DNA from: Sabethes cyaneus
Lineage: Eukaryota; Arthropoda; Insecta; Diptera; Culicidae
NCBI RefSeq assembly: GCF_943734655.1
Contig: NC_071353.1
Span: forward strand, 155,758,179 to 155,822,178
Length of the DNA stretch: 64,000 nucleotides
Reading direction: 5' to 3'
Part shown: piece after piece, positions 11,963 to 23,225 of the stretch
How positions within the stretch are numbered: the stretch's first letter is position 1
How the letters are laid out: every line of letters starts with the position of its first letter
Notes under the pieces: generated by a model
Told to the model about the DNA's origin: nothing
What the model saw: the letters and a program-made list of their open reading frames with translations, nothing else
Databases searched by the model: none
Program-made: the position numbers and the translations under genes

Positions 11963-12349
11963 TTCTAGGGGGAATCAGAATACAGGGTTCTTTGCGCTTT
12001 TCGAGCATTCTTACCATCAAAGGATCTGATAAGAAAATTTTTGGAATATTTATGAAGTCTTTCGAGTGATAAAGTGATCTGCGAATAAAGAGATTCATAA
12101 CATAGAAGAGAAGGTATCTGTAAAGGATGATGGAGAGGATGATGCCATGCAAGGCTTCCGGATTGGGGATGGAAGAAAAATTCGTGAAGAGACTGAGGAG
12201 ACCGGGGCTGAAGAAAGCTTCACTATCAGAATTTTTAAAATTAGTTACTATAACTGTTGAAAATAGTGGCTATATGAATATACCTACTATAAAATTGAAG
12301 AAATGAAAGGCAAATTCCTGATGGGCTTAGAGCCTTTCATCAGACTTTG

Positions 12350-12442
12350 ATCACAGCGGAAGGTTTTTCAATTGTTGGAAGCGTTGGCAACAATATCCGT
12401 TTTAGCAAGGTAAATAAATCGCTAAGTGTATTATATCTGCGT
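12350..12442 (+). pseudogene. hAT transposase C-terminal (dimerisation) fragment
   Basis: One frame reads ITAEGFSIVGSVGNNIRF followed by KVNKSLSVLYLR and a stop. This fits the conserved hAT C-terminal pattern (Ser-Ala-x-x-Glu-Arg-x-Phe-Ser-x-x-Gly ... Arg-Ser-x-Leu ... Leu-x-x-Leu-Arg). The family's usual Arg before Phe-Ser is Gly here. It lies inside an element with hAT ends and an 8-bp duplication, which supports the call independently. It is inactive. Confidence 0.7.
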
Positions 12443-12613
12443 TAATTCTACTTTTCTGAGCAACAATTCTGAAGCTGAAGCTTGAAAATAAAGACAGTTA
12501 CTAAAAAACATCGACATTTCTATTGATTCCGAATAATTTGCCAATACCGGTATTTTCCACGCCAATACCGGTTTTCACCAAAAGCGCCCAATACCGACAG
12601 CCCTACTCCCGAG

Positions 12614-15600
12614 GGCTCGCACTTCCACCCACGTGTAAAATCGTAGGCGTAAAATGAAGAAGATGAAGACCGTTAACCCTCACCGGCAGCTGGCTGCTCA
12701 CGAGTTGTTTGCCTAGTAAGCGGGCTATGCAGAAAGACGCTACGAGGCTGCTGTACGTTCCCGAGTTTGTAGGTAGCAGAATGTCTACACACAGCAACGG
12801 CGGCGTCAGTGGCGTAAGCGTTGGACGCTATGCTTCTTATACTCGCTCGCGTGAGAGTAGGCATCGTTTGCTTCTCGCAAACGACTTTAAAGTCTGTGGG
12901 AGACTGTTTCAATAGAAAATGCGTAATACTTAGAGCTATGCCGAGGAATGCGGAAATTTATGGTACGAGCGTTGCGTAATGGTTCTAGTAGACGTTGATT
13001 GGGAGACTCTTTCGAATCTAAAAACTTTAAAAAGATCCCAAGCAGCATCGTGCAAGTTCGTATGATAGGCGGATAAAATTAACAAGCCATCAAAATTTGG
13101 AATTTTGCCATTTTTAAAAACTAGTTGTTTGACAAAATAAATATATTCGATTAGTCAATCTCAATTTCTAACAAAATCATTTTGGTGGTTACGTGGGACA
13201 TGAAAGCCAACTGATAGCATCTTTCGTTCTGCAACTTTAAATAACACCCTCATTTTCACACGAGACATTAATTTTGATTAGATTCCAATAGAATATGGAT
13301 GCAACGATCGACCCTAAGGGACGGTTCCGCACCGGTTACGGTTACGTTCAGGACATCAAACTGGTTTAGGTTGTCATAAGGTTAATAATTCATAACCCGT
13401 TGGAACGGGGAGTCACTGTCACTGTTTTTCAGAAATGGAAAGGACATGGAATCACAAGTGTACATATATCCCAGACCTTGGCAGCAAAATTATGGTTACA
13501 TGCGATCGGTTGATCACACTCGTTGGTGCATAAACAGAAAATTTTTGGTCAATCGAAACAATGGTCCCAGCATGCATGCTGGCATCAGCATCTTGGTAAG
13601 TAATTGATCAACTCTCCAACTTTCAACACAAAAGCCTCGCTAATTAATTAGTGAAGCTTCTGAGACCAGCGAAGAAGAAAGTGCCTTAGAGAAACTGGCC
13701 ACGATTAGAAATGCAAAGCCCCCATCGCCGCTCCTCCGGCTTAATTAAACGACAAACAAAAGCCCAAATCAAGGTCCACCACCAGGCCAGGCCAGTCAGT
13801 GACCTCATCGATTGTGTCTGTCGCGTTAGCGACGGGCGGCACCGCAGTGAGTGAGTGGACAGAGCAAACTTTCTCCGTCAACCGTTCAGTCCAGTCCATT
13901 CTCTTGCTGCTCGCTTCAATGGTGCTCGATTTCGGTCGGTGGCGGGTTTCGTTTTTCCCGCGTGACAAATTTTAACGCCGCGCTGCGGCAGGCGAGATTG
14001 CAAATAAGCCGCTTATTGTGCTCGTTGTTTCGTTATTGTAGCGGATTGAGAGCAATGTTGCCTCTGATTCATTGTCGGTTAGGAAGAATAGCGTGGGGTG
14101 CTCTTGCTGAGCTGTCCAGCTGTTGTTGGAACGGTTGTTGTTCGGTAAGAGGATCACATGAGTCGGATAAGTGGACAGTCAGTGGAGGAGTCATATTTCT
14201 TTTCAGTTCCGTTCCTGTTTACAAAACACATATACGACGCGAAAGTGACCTGCACACTAGATGATGAATGACTGTCAATGTCAACAGCAACAAGCAAACC
14301 AAAGAGAACGAATAGAAATCGGGAGACCGTTAGCAAGACAGTGCGACCGAAGCGGAAAAAAGGCCAAATGAAGACGGTCTTGGTGCTGCCAACCAACACA
14401 GAATGCCGCTCTGGTGTGACACAAATAATTTTCATTTGGTCACGTCTTTCTACCGTCGATGTTGCTCGGGACGGCAAAGTCGGGTGCCAGTAGGCACGTA
14501 GTTGGCCTACTGCGACCGAAAGGATGTCCCCTTTTTTCGGAGAGAGCGCTTGTGTTGACATTACCATTTGACACACTTGAATTGGAGAACTAAATTGAAC
14601 GTTGCGTGATGTTTCGAAAAAACATCGCGGCATCAAACAACGAGAACAAACATAAATTTTGCTCATCAATTCAAGGTCTCAGCCTTTGCTGTCTATCGGT
14701 GAGTTATACTAACCGCAGCCCCGAAACAATAGAACCACATAGCATGGCGAAGGGCTGCAAAAACCCAGCTTGTCTCGTCTGGTGTACCAACATGAAAAGC
14801 ATTCTTCGACACGCTATTCCAAGCACACACAGACTACAAACGTCAAATTACCCTGCTTTTGTTTTCCGACCCTTTCCGGTTGCCTCTTCACACTCTCCGG
14901 GCGATTAAACCGCAGCCAGACCGGACGGAGGACGAGAGATGACCTGCCGGACGATTCCTCGCTCGAGCGGATTTGCAGTGTGCAATATTTTACAATCGGA
15001 GAAGACGTTGCGTGCAACGACGATGAACTGGAGCGTGACGCCCTTTGCACAAGCTGACTGACTGACTGAAGTTTCACCGCAGGGCTGTGCCCTGCCCGAT
15101 TTGGGTCATTCTGAATCCCCCCATTTCATCTCCGGTAATGAAAAGATACTTTTTCCTGACATCCACCGATCCGGCCGATCGACCGACATTTCCTGAAAGT
15201 AATTAAATCCATTAGTCTTTGCAGGATGAGGAGGAGGAGCGCAAAATGTGACGGAAACCGATCTCTCGGCAACAGGCTGCAGGTCTACAAATCACGCAAC
15301 GACGACGTTCGCTAACGCCAACACTGTTCCTGCCACCGCACCTGGTGAGGAAAGGTGAATGAATGCTTCGGCCCTGCCAAGCGGAAGGCACAAAAAAAAA
15401 GATTAACACGCACCCAGAAATGACGGGCTTTGGATCCATTTCCATTTCAATTGAAAAGCAAATTGCGCACATCACACACGGCACAAATTCGCAACACTTC
15501 TCGTGCGGCAGTTGCGTAAAATAAAATGCCATTCGTGCCGCTTTACAGTTTGCCTCTTTTTTCCGTTGAATTCCGGACTCCGGAATTACCATAAATTAAT

Positions 15601-16330
15601 CCGGTCCCCACCCCCTTCGGGGGGTTCAGATCGTTCAGTCGCAGAATCCACCAACGCGCTAAGTACAGACCGATCGCGCCGACCGAAACCTGCTAATTAA
15701 CCGTACCGAGCGCGATTGTCGACAGTTCGTGCTCTGGCTGGTAAACTTTCTCGCGCAATTTCATTCGAAAAACAGCGAACGGTGAAGGGGTCAGATCCCC
15801 CGTGGGTCATGGATGTCGCCATCCGCGCCAGTAACGGCACCGCTGCGCTGTCCAAGGGAAACCGACCTCCGCGGGTCATTTTGGTCCACTTTGGCAAACC
15901 TTCTGTTTCGTGTACCCGAGATCGAGCTGGTAAGTAAGAACCTCCTCCTGTCTGTCTGTCCTACCGACCGCAATTGTCGTCGGCTAGCTTGAGAAGTCGA
16001 GTAAACAGAAGGCTAAGGAGGGGGGTTATGCAACCTTTTCGATCGTTTGTTTTTAGCGTTTTTCGCCTCATTTTCAGCATCATGGCTAGGCACTGCAGCA
16101 TTGCAGATCGTGCAATTCGCTTTCCCTCGGTCGGCTGGCCTATTAATGCATGTGTGCTTAAAAAACATGTGAAGAAACTCCTTGCCAACATATGGTCAGG
16201 ACCGGCGGAACGGGTCCGCGGTCACCGCCGCGGTCCGGTGTGTTTCCTTCTTGAACCGGTTTTTCCTTTTTGTTTAATTTACAACTTTTCGAATCAGTCC
16301 ACGTTGTGTTTGTGGCTGTGTTGACCCAGT
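12614..16330. other. Lower-copy, GC-richer block; possible regulatory or 5' UTR DNA
   Basis: This block is visibly richer in G+C and CpG than the surrounding repeats and shares little with the rest of the window. One exception is GTTCAGGACATCAAACTGGT near 13,350. Open frames up to 171 codons (14,154-14,669, minus) show no recognisable domain and no consistent coding character. Strong splice-donor-like GTAAGTAA sites occur at 13,596 and 15,930. It may be an intron or upstream region of a neighbouring gene. A GC-rich inverted motif with two CCGCGG sites lies near 16,215-16,235. Confidence 0.4.
15637..15929 (+). other. Candidate non-coding first exon (weak)
   Basis: TCAGTC around 15,637 matches the arthropod initiator consensus. 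The following sequence is GC-rich and ends GAGCTG before GTAAGTAAG at 15,930-15,938, a near-ideal 5' splice site. I found no well-placed downstream promoter element, no TATA box and no convincing ATG-started coding frame (the frame crossing it lacks an ATG). Initiator and donor matches also occur by chance, so this is only a hypothesis. Confidence 0.2.
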
Positions 16331-16439
16331 TATAGTTACTTTGAATGATTTTGTTTTTATCAAACTGGTTTCAAAGTTCTGAATTCAAAGCTGGGTATGA
16401 GGAAATTGAACTCCGTCGGAATCGTTCCGTCAGAACTGT

Positions 16440-16937
16440 GTTCTATGGGCACTAGCGTGCCCGGACCTAAGTTCAAACCAAAAGTTCAAATTAAAGTTTA
16501 AATTGGACTTAAAATTGAACCTAACACTGGAATTAAATTAGATTTGAAGTTGGGTTTAAAATCGGACCTGCAATTGAACTTGAAATTGAGCTTGGCAATG
16601 GACGTCAAATTTAAAACTTGAATTTAAGCTAAATTCAACTTAAAGTTTTACTTTGAACCGCATGTGGACAGGAAATTCTAAATGAAATGAGGATTTACAG
16701 TTACAGTTACAGTTCTTAGTTTCAATTATTTTCATTTTTTCTCATGTTTTAAACTAGTTTTTTGTCATTTTCTTTCCCGTTTTTCATCTTTTCTCATTTT
16801 TTTTACCCTCTTTTCGTTTCCATTTTTCGTCTTTTTCCAAATATTATCTCTTTTCCTTCTCGCTTTTCGTCTTCGTTCGTTTTTCCTCTTGTTTTGTGCC
16901 CCGGGTTTCCGTCTTTTCTGTCTCTTTTATTTATTTA
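16440..16937. repeat. TTGAAATTGGAC-type array followed by a T/C-rich array
   Basis: About 16,460-16,690 is built of degenerate AAATTGGACTT/AAATTGAACTT units of about 12 bp. About 16,730-16,935 follows with TTTTTCATTTTTCTC/TTTCCCGTTTTTC units. The same two arrays in the same order occur at 55,480-56,220, and a short TTGAAATTGGAC-like patch sits at 38,885-38,960. Confidence 0.75.
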
Positions 16938-19274
16938 CTAGCTGACCCGACAAACTTCGTATTGCCACAAATTAATCTGTGTTGTACATAAATCATGAAT
17001 CTCGGATGATCTTTGTCACAATCTCGAGTTTTGCAAGCCCCCCAGTGGACGGCGCTTCCAACGGCGGTCACCGGCAACACTCGCGACCGTCTCGTCCTGA
17101 ATGATCTAGTGTTACTATAGATAGTTTTTGTGGTCTTGTATTGACTAATGTTTTATGGAAGAGTCTCGAATTTCTCGAGTTCGATTAGTTTTTGAGTTTC
17201 GCAAAAATTTCTGTTTTATTTGTATTAGAGTCCATATCCCCCTACCACAGGGATGAGAGGTCTCTAACTATCGTAAAATAAATTCAAGACTCCAAAATCT
17301 CCCACATGCCAAATTTGGTTCCATTTGCTTGATTAGTTCTCAAGTTATAAGGAAATTTGAATTTCATTTGTATGGGAGCTCCCCTCTTAAAAGGGGAAGG
17401 GGTCGTAATTCACCATAGAAAAAATTTCTGCCATCTAAAACTCCCACATGCCAAATTTGGTTCCATTTGATTGATTAGTTCTCGAGATAAGAGGAAATTT
17501 GCATTTCATTTGTATGGAAGCCCACCCTCTTAAAGGGGAGATGGGCCATAATTCGCTTTCTAACGAAAAGAGGGGTCTCAATTCACCATAGAAAAAAATC
17601 TTGCGTCCAAAACCACTTACATGTCAAATTTGGTTCCATTTGCTTGAATAGTTCTCGAGTTATGAGGAAATTTGTTTTTCATTTGTATAGGAGCCCCCCT
17701 TCTTAAAGTGGGGAAATCCATAGAAAATATACCATAGAAAATATTCTTGCCTACAAAAACACCCACATGATAAATTTGGTTCCATTTGCTTGATTAGTTC
17801 TAGAGTTATGAGGAAATTTGTATTTCGTTTGTATGAGGGCCCCCCCTCTTAAAAACGTAAGGGGTCCTAATTCATCATAGAAAAAATGGTTGCCTCCAAA
17901 AACACCCACATGCCAAATATGGTTCCATTTGCTTGATTAGTTCTCGAATTATGAGGAAATTTGTATTTTATTTCTGTAGAAGCACCCCCTCTTAAAGTTG
18001 GGAGGGGTCCTAATTCACCATAGAAAATATTTTTGGCTCCAGAAACCTCCACATGCCAAATTTGGTTCTATTTGCTTGATTAGTTCTCGAGTTATGAGGA
18101 AATTTGAATTTCATTTGTATAGGAGCCCCCCCTCCTAAGGTGAGAAGGGGTCCCAGTTCATCATAGAAAAAAATTTTGTCTCCAGAAACACCCACGTGTC
18201 AAATTTGGTTCCATTTGCTTGATTAGTTCTCGAGTTATGAGGAAATTTGTATTTCGTTTGTATAGGAGCCCCCTCTCTTAAAGTAGGGAGGGGTTCTAAT
18301 TCACCATAGAAAATATTCATGCCCTAGAAAACCTTCACATGTCAAATTTGGTTCCATTTGCTTGATTGATTCTCGAGTTATGAGGAAATTTGCATTTCAT
18401 TTGTATAGGAGCCCCCCTTCCTAAAGTGGGGAGGGGTCCCAATTCATCACATAAAAAAATTTTGTCTCCAAAAACACCCACGTGCTAAATTTTGTTCCAT
18501 TTGCTTGATTAGTTCTCGAGTTTTGAGGAAATTTGTATTTCGTTTGTATAGAAGCCCCCCCTCTTAAAGTTGGGAGGGGTCCTAATTCACCATAGAAATT
18601 ATTCTTGCCCTCGAAAACTTTCACATGCCAAATTTGGTTTCATTTGCTTGATTAGCTCTCGAGTTATGAGGAAATTTGTATTTCATTTGTATAGGAGCCC
18701 CCCCTCCTAAAGTGAGGAGGGTTCCCAGTTCATTATAGAAAAAAATTTTGTCTCCAAAAACACCCACGTGTCAAATTTGGTTCCATTTGCTTGATTAGTT
18801 CTCGAGTTATGAGGAAAATTGTGAATCTTTGGTACAGGAGCCCCCCCTCTTAAAGTGGGGAGGGGTCCTAATTTACTATAGAAAATATTCTTGCCCTCGA
18901 AAACCTTCACATGCCAAATTTGGTTGTATTTGCTTGATTAGTTCTCGAGTTATGAGGAAATTTGTATGGAAGCCCCCCCTTTTAAAGAGGAGAGGAGTTA
19001 TAATTCCCCTTATAAAGAGAAGAGGGGTCTCAATTTACCATAGAATAAATTCTTGTCACCGGAAACACCCACATGCCAAATTTTGTTCTATTTGCTTGAT
19101 TAGTTGTCAAATTTGTGTTTCATTTGTATGGGAGCCCCCCCTCTTAGTGGTGGGAGGGGTTTCTAACCATCACTAAAACCTTTCCAGGCCCCAAAAAACC
19201 TCTACATGCATATTTTCATGCCGATTGGTTCAGTAGTTTTCGATTCTATAAGGAACATACGGACAGACAGACAG
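16938..19274 (-). mobile_element. Helitron-like non-autonomous element H1 (minus strand)
   Basis: On the minus strand the 3' end is GTCGGGTCAGCTAG followed by T. Near 19,255 the 5' part begins with the CTGTCTGTCCGTATGTTCCT region but lacks the terminal TC end. The body is a tandem array of units of about 141-143 bp containing CTCGAGAACTAATCAAGCAA and a C-run/G-run hairpin. Units alternate in type, so some features repeat every 286 bp (for example minus-strand frames ending at 18,624 and 18,910). No Rep/helicase is encoded. Open frames of about 61-67 codons are shadows of the tandem unit. Confidence 0.75.
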
Positions 19275-19902
19275 TTTCTGAGGAGTTTAACCTTAAATGA
19301 TTCATTTTGGCAGTTACGTAACTATGAAAGCATCCAAGGTAACCAATAAGCATCACCAATGCTATTCAAATATAGGCCAATAAGCATTTAAGTCGCCTTA
19401 AATGCTACTTAAATGCTATTTTGGCAAAATATACAGCTACTTTACTGATAACCTTCTTATTGTGCTGACAATGCTAATTTACAACTAATTACCGACACGA
19501 AGAATTTGAATACAATTTTGGATGCCAATTTACAACACCTATGCAATAAAAAATAACAAGAAGCTCTCGAAAACAAGTGACCAAAAATGCTAAAAGCAGC
19601 TATAATATAAGAGAAAGGTGGCCATGAAAAGCCAACAAAAGTATGCCATAGAAATGAAAAAGAAGCGACGACGAAAAAATGCAACAGATGACAAAAACCG
19701 ACGAAAAACAACAATAAGATGACGTAGAGACGACGAAAGAACGACAAAAGGACAGTAAATAAACAACAAAAAGACAACGCACTCACAATGAATATACAGC
19801 GAAAAGTCAACGGACTAATGACGAAGAAGTGAAGACCAGTGGACGAAAGGACGGTAAAAAACAAAAGGTGAAAAAAAATGGCGAATATACATCAGAAAGA
19901 TA
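19275..19902. repeat. Short dispersed repeat and GACGAAAA-type array
   Basis: About 19,340-19,440 contains repeated CAATAAGCAT/TTAAATGCTA motifs that look like a fragment of a small dispersed element. About 19,600-19,860 is an A-rich degenerate array of ACGACGAAA/ACAAAAAGAC type. No gene is visible. Confidence 0.5.
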
Positions 19903-20848
19903 CCGTCATCCGGGGATACTTGCAACACCGGGGTTACTTGCAACACTTCGGCGCATCGCGCTTTTGGCAGCTCTAATGCGTTTGTTTGTTAACATAACCA
20001 TTTGTACCCAATGCCAGTTTAAAGAAGGGACGTTTACCTATTGTTTAGTTAGGTTTAATCCATTACATCATTGTTTTGCTTGTTTTTATACGATTGGAAA
20101 ATAATTTCACTTTCAGAGTAGGAAAAATGGATGTGCAAAGTTGCGTCAGTTCATTGACATGGAATTATTTTTTATTATTTGGTTCCTGTACACAATAAGT
20201 GCATCATATAAGCTAACAAATAGCAACTTTGAGCTTTGTTTATATTTTGTACTTGGAAAAGAAACGATGAATTCGTGTTGTTACTTCCAATATGGCGCGG
20301 CTTGCAGCACTTGTAAAAATGAAAATTATCGTAATAGACAGTATGTACAAAGTAAGTTCGCATCTGTACGATGTTATTTTGTCTACCGCCATCTCCAGAA
20401 AAATTAAAATTGTGAAAAATTCCACATTCCAAAATTGAAACGGCAATTTGGAGTTCGCCGACATGCTGCATTTTCACCGAATATCTTTAAAAAAGCGATA
20501 GACGAAATTGGGAAACAAAAAACGCCTCCAGTATCTCTTGTTTTACTACAAATACATTCAAAATATCTCCAAATAGTCATTCGCGGTTTGAAATCAGATA
20601 TAAAATCATAAGAAACGCAAAATCAGAAAAGTGTTGCAAGTAACCCCGTTTACTGGGTAACTTGCAACACCCCTATTTTCGGTTCATTCTGCAGATCCAT
20701 TTAGTTAATATTTTTTCTCATAATCATAAATCAAAAGTATTCACCACTATACAAGTTTTGGCTACTTACACTTGGACCTAAACGCTATACTTCAAAAGTT
20801 ATACTAAGTCAAAGTTCAAAAGTGTTGCAAGTATCCCCGGATGACGGT
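19903..20848. mobile_element. Non-autonomous DNA transposon with TA flanks (946 bp)
   Basis: The left terminus CCGTCATCCGGGGATACTTG (extending to GCAACAC) is the exact inverse of the right terminus. Each end is bordered by TA, and GATA/TATC beyond keeps the symmetry. Internal copies of GGGGTTACTTGCAACAC occur near 19,930 and 20,635. TA flanks suggest mobilisation by a Tc1/mariner-type transposase. The interior shows no transposase; open frames of 75-100 codons are not recognisable. It sits within a GACGAAAA-type array that continues on both sides. Confidence 0.75.
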
Positions 20849-21125
20849 ATCGAAAAACGCCTTAAAAGCGATTAAAAATATCAAGAAAAAAGAACAATAC
20901 AAAACGACGAAGAGACTATAAACGGATGCAGAAAACGCAATGAAGAAACAATAAAAAACCGCAACTAGAAATGTCAAAGTTGACTACAAATGACATCGCC
21001 ATCAAACCGAAAACGCTACAAAATACGATAAAAAATGGCAACAAATTATTGAAAAGAGACAAAAAGACGATCCGAAAATGCTAAAAACCCGACTAACAAA
21101 CATTGAAAGACAACAAAACTAAACA
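20849..21125 (+). repeat. A-rich GACGAAAA-type array, continued
   Basis: This continues the array interrupted by the TA-flanked transposon, with units such as GAAAACGC, ACAAAATACGA and AAAAAGACGA. No gene is visible. Confidence 0.6.
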
Positions 21126-21225
21126 ACGAGCGGTCAATCTCGGTATGGTCCCAATCCTGCAGAAGTCGTGAAAGACCTAAGCTGTTAAAGTGACTATAAG
21201 CAAATTTAATAAATAAGCAAAAATT
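21126..21225 (+). mobile_element. 3' fragment of the tRNA-Glu-like SINE
   Basis: CCCAATCCTGCAGAAGTCG, then GACCTAAGCTGTTAAAGTGA and AATTTAATAAA parallel 32,421-32,489. The tRNA-like head is missing or decayed. Both copies are followed by related A-rich sequence containing GGCGAATGACGAAAGTCGA, so the shared unit extends beyond the SINE. Confidence 0.6.
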
Positions 21226-21461
21226 GACATGAAACCAACAGCCAACAACGAAAAATTAAAGACAAGATAAAAACCAAACAACACAAAATGAAAATGAAAT
21301 ACGGAAAACATAGACAAAAGGCGAATGACGAAAGTCGAGAGTATGCGTCCTTGAATAAGGGAAAATTTGAAATGTGTATTAATTTCCTTCAAATAGATTC
21401 AATCAAAATACGTTCATAACACACTGACTCTAAAATATCAATCAAGAATATCTGTACGATA

Positions 21462-21963
21462 GGGGGGCTCCGTAGCCGCAAGGTTACCGAGTCTGCTTTG
21501 ACAAACGAGTGGTCGTGGGTTCGAATCTTAGTAGAATCAAGCCATTCGATGTCAAGTGACTTTAGCATGGGTTTATTCTCAGGCCTCTCCATTTACCCTT
21601 CCTTCGTGCTGAATTCTATATTTATCCTCTGAAGCCTCTTGACAGTGTAAATGTCCCTCCTATAGTTAAGTGTACTGGTCAGAGGTACGATTGAGTCCTC
21701 GCCAGGGACGGCTATAATATGGGATAGTGCTGGCAGCGAGGAATAAGTGGGTAAAGTAGATCAAGCTTTGAAGGAAGGGTAAACCCCAATACACGCAAGC
21801 ACGCATACAATTTAAAATAAGCATATCGCTCACTCAATAGCGATTATAGCAAAAAGAAATGCAGTGTAGGTCATACAGCAAACACCCGGGCGATATTACA
21901 ATAGATCAACTATACTGGTCGCAGTAAATGAGTCCACACATGGAAAAAAAAAAAAAAAAAAAA
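21462..21963 (+). mobile_element. Complete tRNA-derived SINE with poly(A) and target duplication
   Basis: The 5' end is tRNA-like: TAGCCGCAAGG at 21,473-21,483 fits the pol III A box and GTTCGAATC at 21,519-21,527 fits the B box exactly. A tRNA-unrelated body follows (CTTTAGCATGGGTTTATTCT ... CCAATACACGCAAGCACGCA) and the element ends in a run of about 20 A. ATCTGTACGATA flanks it on both sides (21,450-21,461 and 21,964-21,975), a perfect 12-bp target duplication that indicates LINE-dependent insertion and a fairly recent copy. It encodes no protein. Confidence 0.9.
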
Positions 21964-21975
21964 ATCTGTACGATA

Positions 21976-22309
21976 AAACATTTACACATTTTGTGCAAGA
22001 TATATCTAGGTGGAATGAAGCTTAGTTTATACGTGTTAAAAGGAACTCTAGTATATCAAAAAACTATACATAGCGAAATTTGTTTACACTTTAAAGCAAA
22101 AATAATAAGCACTTCAATCAAACTAACCTTGAAATGAAGCACAAATTTCGGTTAAACTTTCATTTAAACTAAAAATTTGATTAAATTTTGCCACTTTCTT
22201 AGTTTAATGCAAAATTATAACGTTTTCTTCTGTGATGAAAACAAATTATAAAACTACGCATTTTTCTTCAGCGAAAACCTGGCATCACTGCTCCTCGTTG
22301 AGTATTTTC
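21976..22309. other. Unassigned AT-rich DNA
   Basis: This is AT-rich sequence between the SINE and the next dual-hairpin copy. No gene or repeat structure is evident. Confidence 0.4.
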
Positions 22310-23225
22310 TCAATTCGCTTTTCTAAGAGCGACGACAGCTTACTGCAGTAAGCTATCGTCGCTGTTATTATTCCTGGTAAGCTGCCGCAGTAATTCGTAA
22401 TAATTGTGCGACAGCTTAACGGAATTAGTATTCCACTCAACATCGTCATGAAGCGAACGCATGGCCTTAGCTGATAAGGGATTATCAGATTCGACCAGAA
22501 AATGGCTATAAGCTATCTGATGCTTAAGTCGTTTTCTGGTTGAATCTGACAACCCCTTATCAGATAATTACTCAACTTTTCATTAACTTTTACAAACTAA
22601 CAATTAAAAATGAATCGGTTAGTATGCAAACCATCAAATCTTTCGTGACACTTTCCTGAAACTAAATTTTAGATGGACACCTAGCGACATAGAACTACGT
22701 AGAACTACGTCTACGTCAAAAGTGACGGAGACTCCTTATTCCATTCCAACAGGTCAGGGATTATTTATTTTGATTGACCACCTAGACCAAATTGACGTCC
22801 TGAAAGTAAACCGCCTTAGAGAGTTGCGCGACCTTCTCTTTTTAACCGATTACGACGATATGCTGTGAGAATTTACTCGCAACTGAAGTCTTGTATGAAT
22901 CACAGTGAGAAATCACACTCAAAGACTAGGCTTTGGGCGTTTGATTACCCGCCATAAATTACTATCCAACAAATAGAATTCATCCAATTCGGCAAAGCAT
23001 TTACCAACTGAATAATAATCGGATAGATTTACATCCTCTGTTGTGTTGTACGGAACCAGTTTTCTAACCGCGACGACAGTTCACTGTAGTACGCGTGTCG
23101 TCGCGCTCATTATTCGTAATAAACTGTTTCTGGAGTTCTTAATAACTACAGAAACTTTTTATTACATTTATTATTAACTGTAATCATAGAGAACTTGGCC
23201 CGCCAATTGGGCTCGAGGCGAGGTA
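22310..23225 (-). repeat. Dual-hairpin repeat family, copy 3 (reverse)
   Basis: This is the reverse complement of copies 1 and 2: a near-perfect palindrome at 22,329-22,362 (one mismatch), hairpin 2 at 22,470-22,563, the module GACCAAATTGACGTCCTGAA at about 22,788-22,807 and the end GCCAATTGGGCTCGAGGCGA at about 23,203-23,222. Several details match copy 1 better than copy 2, for example the ACCAACTGAATAATAATCGG stretch, suggesting this copy and copy 1 are the closer pair. Confidence 0.75.
22470..22563. repeat. Hairpin 2 of copy 3
   Basis: The left arm starts CTGATAAGGGATTATCAGAT and the right arm ends GACAACCCCTTATCAG. Arms of about 34 bp pair with a few mismatches around a loop of about 25 bp that includes AGCTATCTGATGC. 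Confidence 0.8.

Larger units (their letters stand above)
11692..12605 (+). mobile_element. hAT-superfamily element, 914 bp, with 8-bp target duplications
   Basis: The left end is TAGGGCTGTC and the right end is the inverse, GACAGCCCTA. Both ends carry runs of ATACCGGT-type subterminal motifs. The flanks are CTCGCGAG (11,684-11,691) and CTCCCGAG (12,606-12,613), an 8-bp duplication with one mismatch, the length expected for hAT. The interior holds a fragment of hAT C-terminal coding sequence at 12,350-12,442. The rest is degenerate and much shorter than an autonomous hAT of about 3 kb, so it is an internally deleted, non-mobile copy. Confidence 0.85.

Noticed and set aside
14154..14669. 171-codon minus-strand open frame
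   Set aside because: No domain and no supporting composition; in GC-richer DNA a frame of this length is plausible by chance.
17867..18910. Series of similar 61-67-codon frames in Helitron-like copies (for example those starting MKVFEGKN)
   Set aside because: They repeat because the DNA is a 141-143-bp tandem array; the unit length is not a multiple of three and frames close in each unit.
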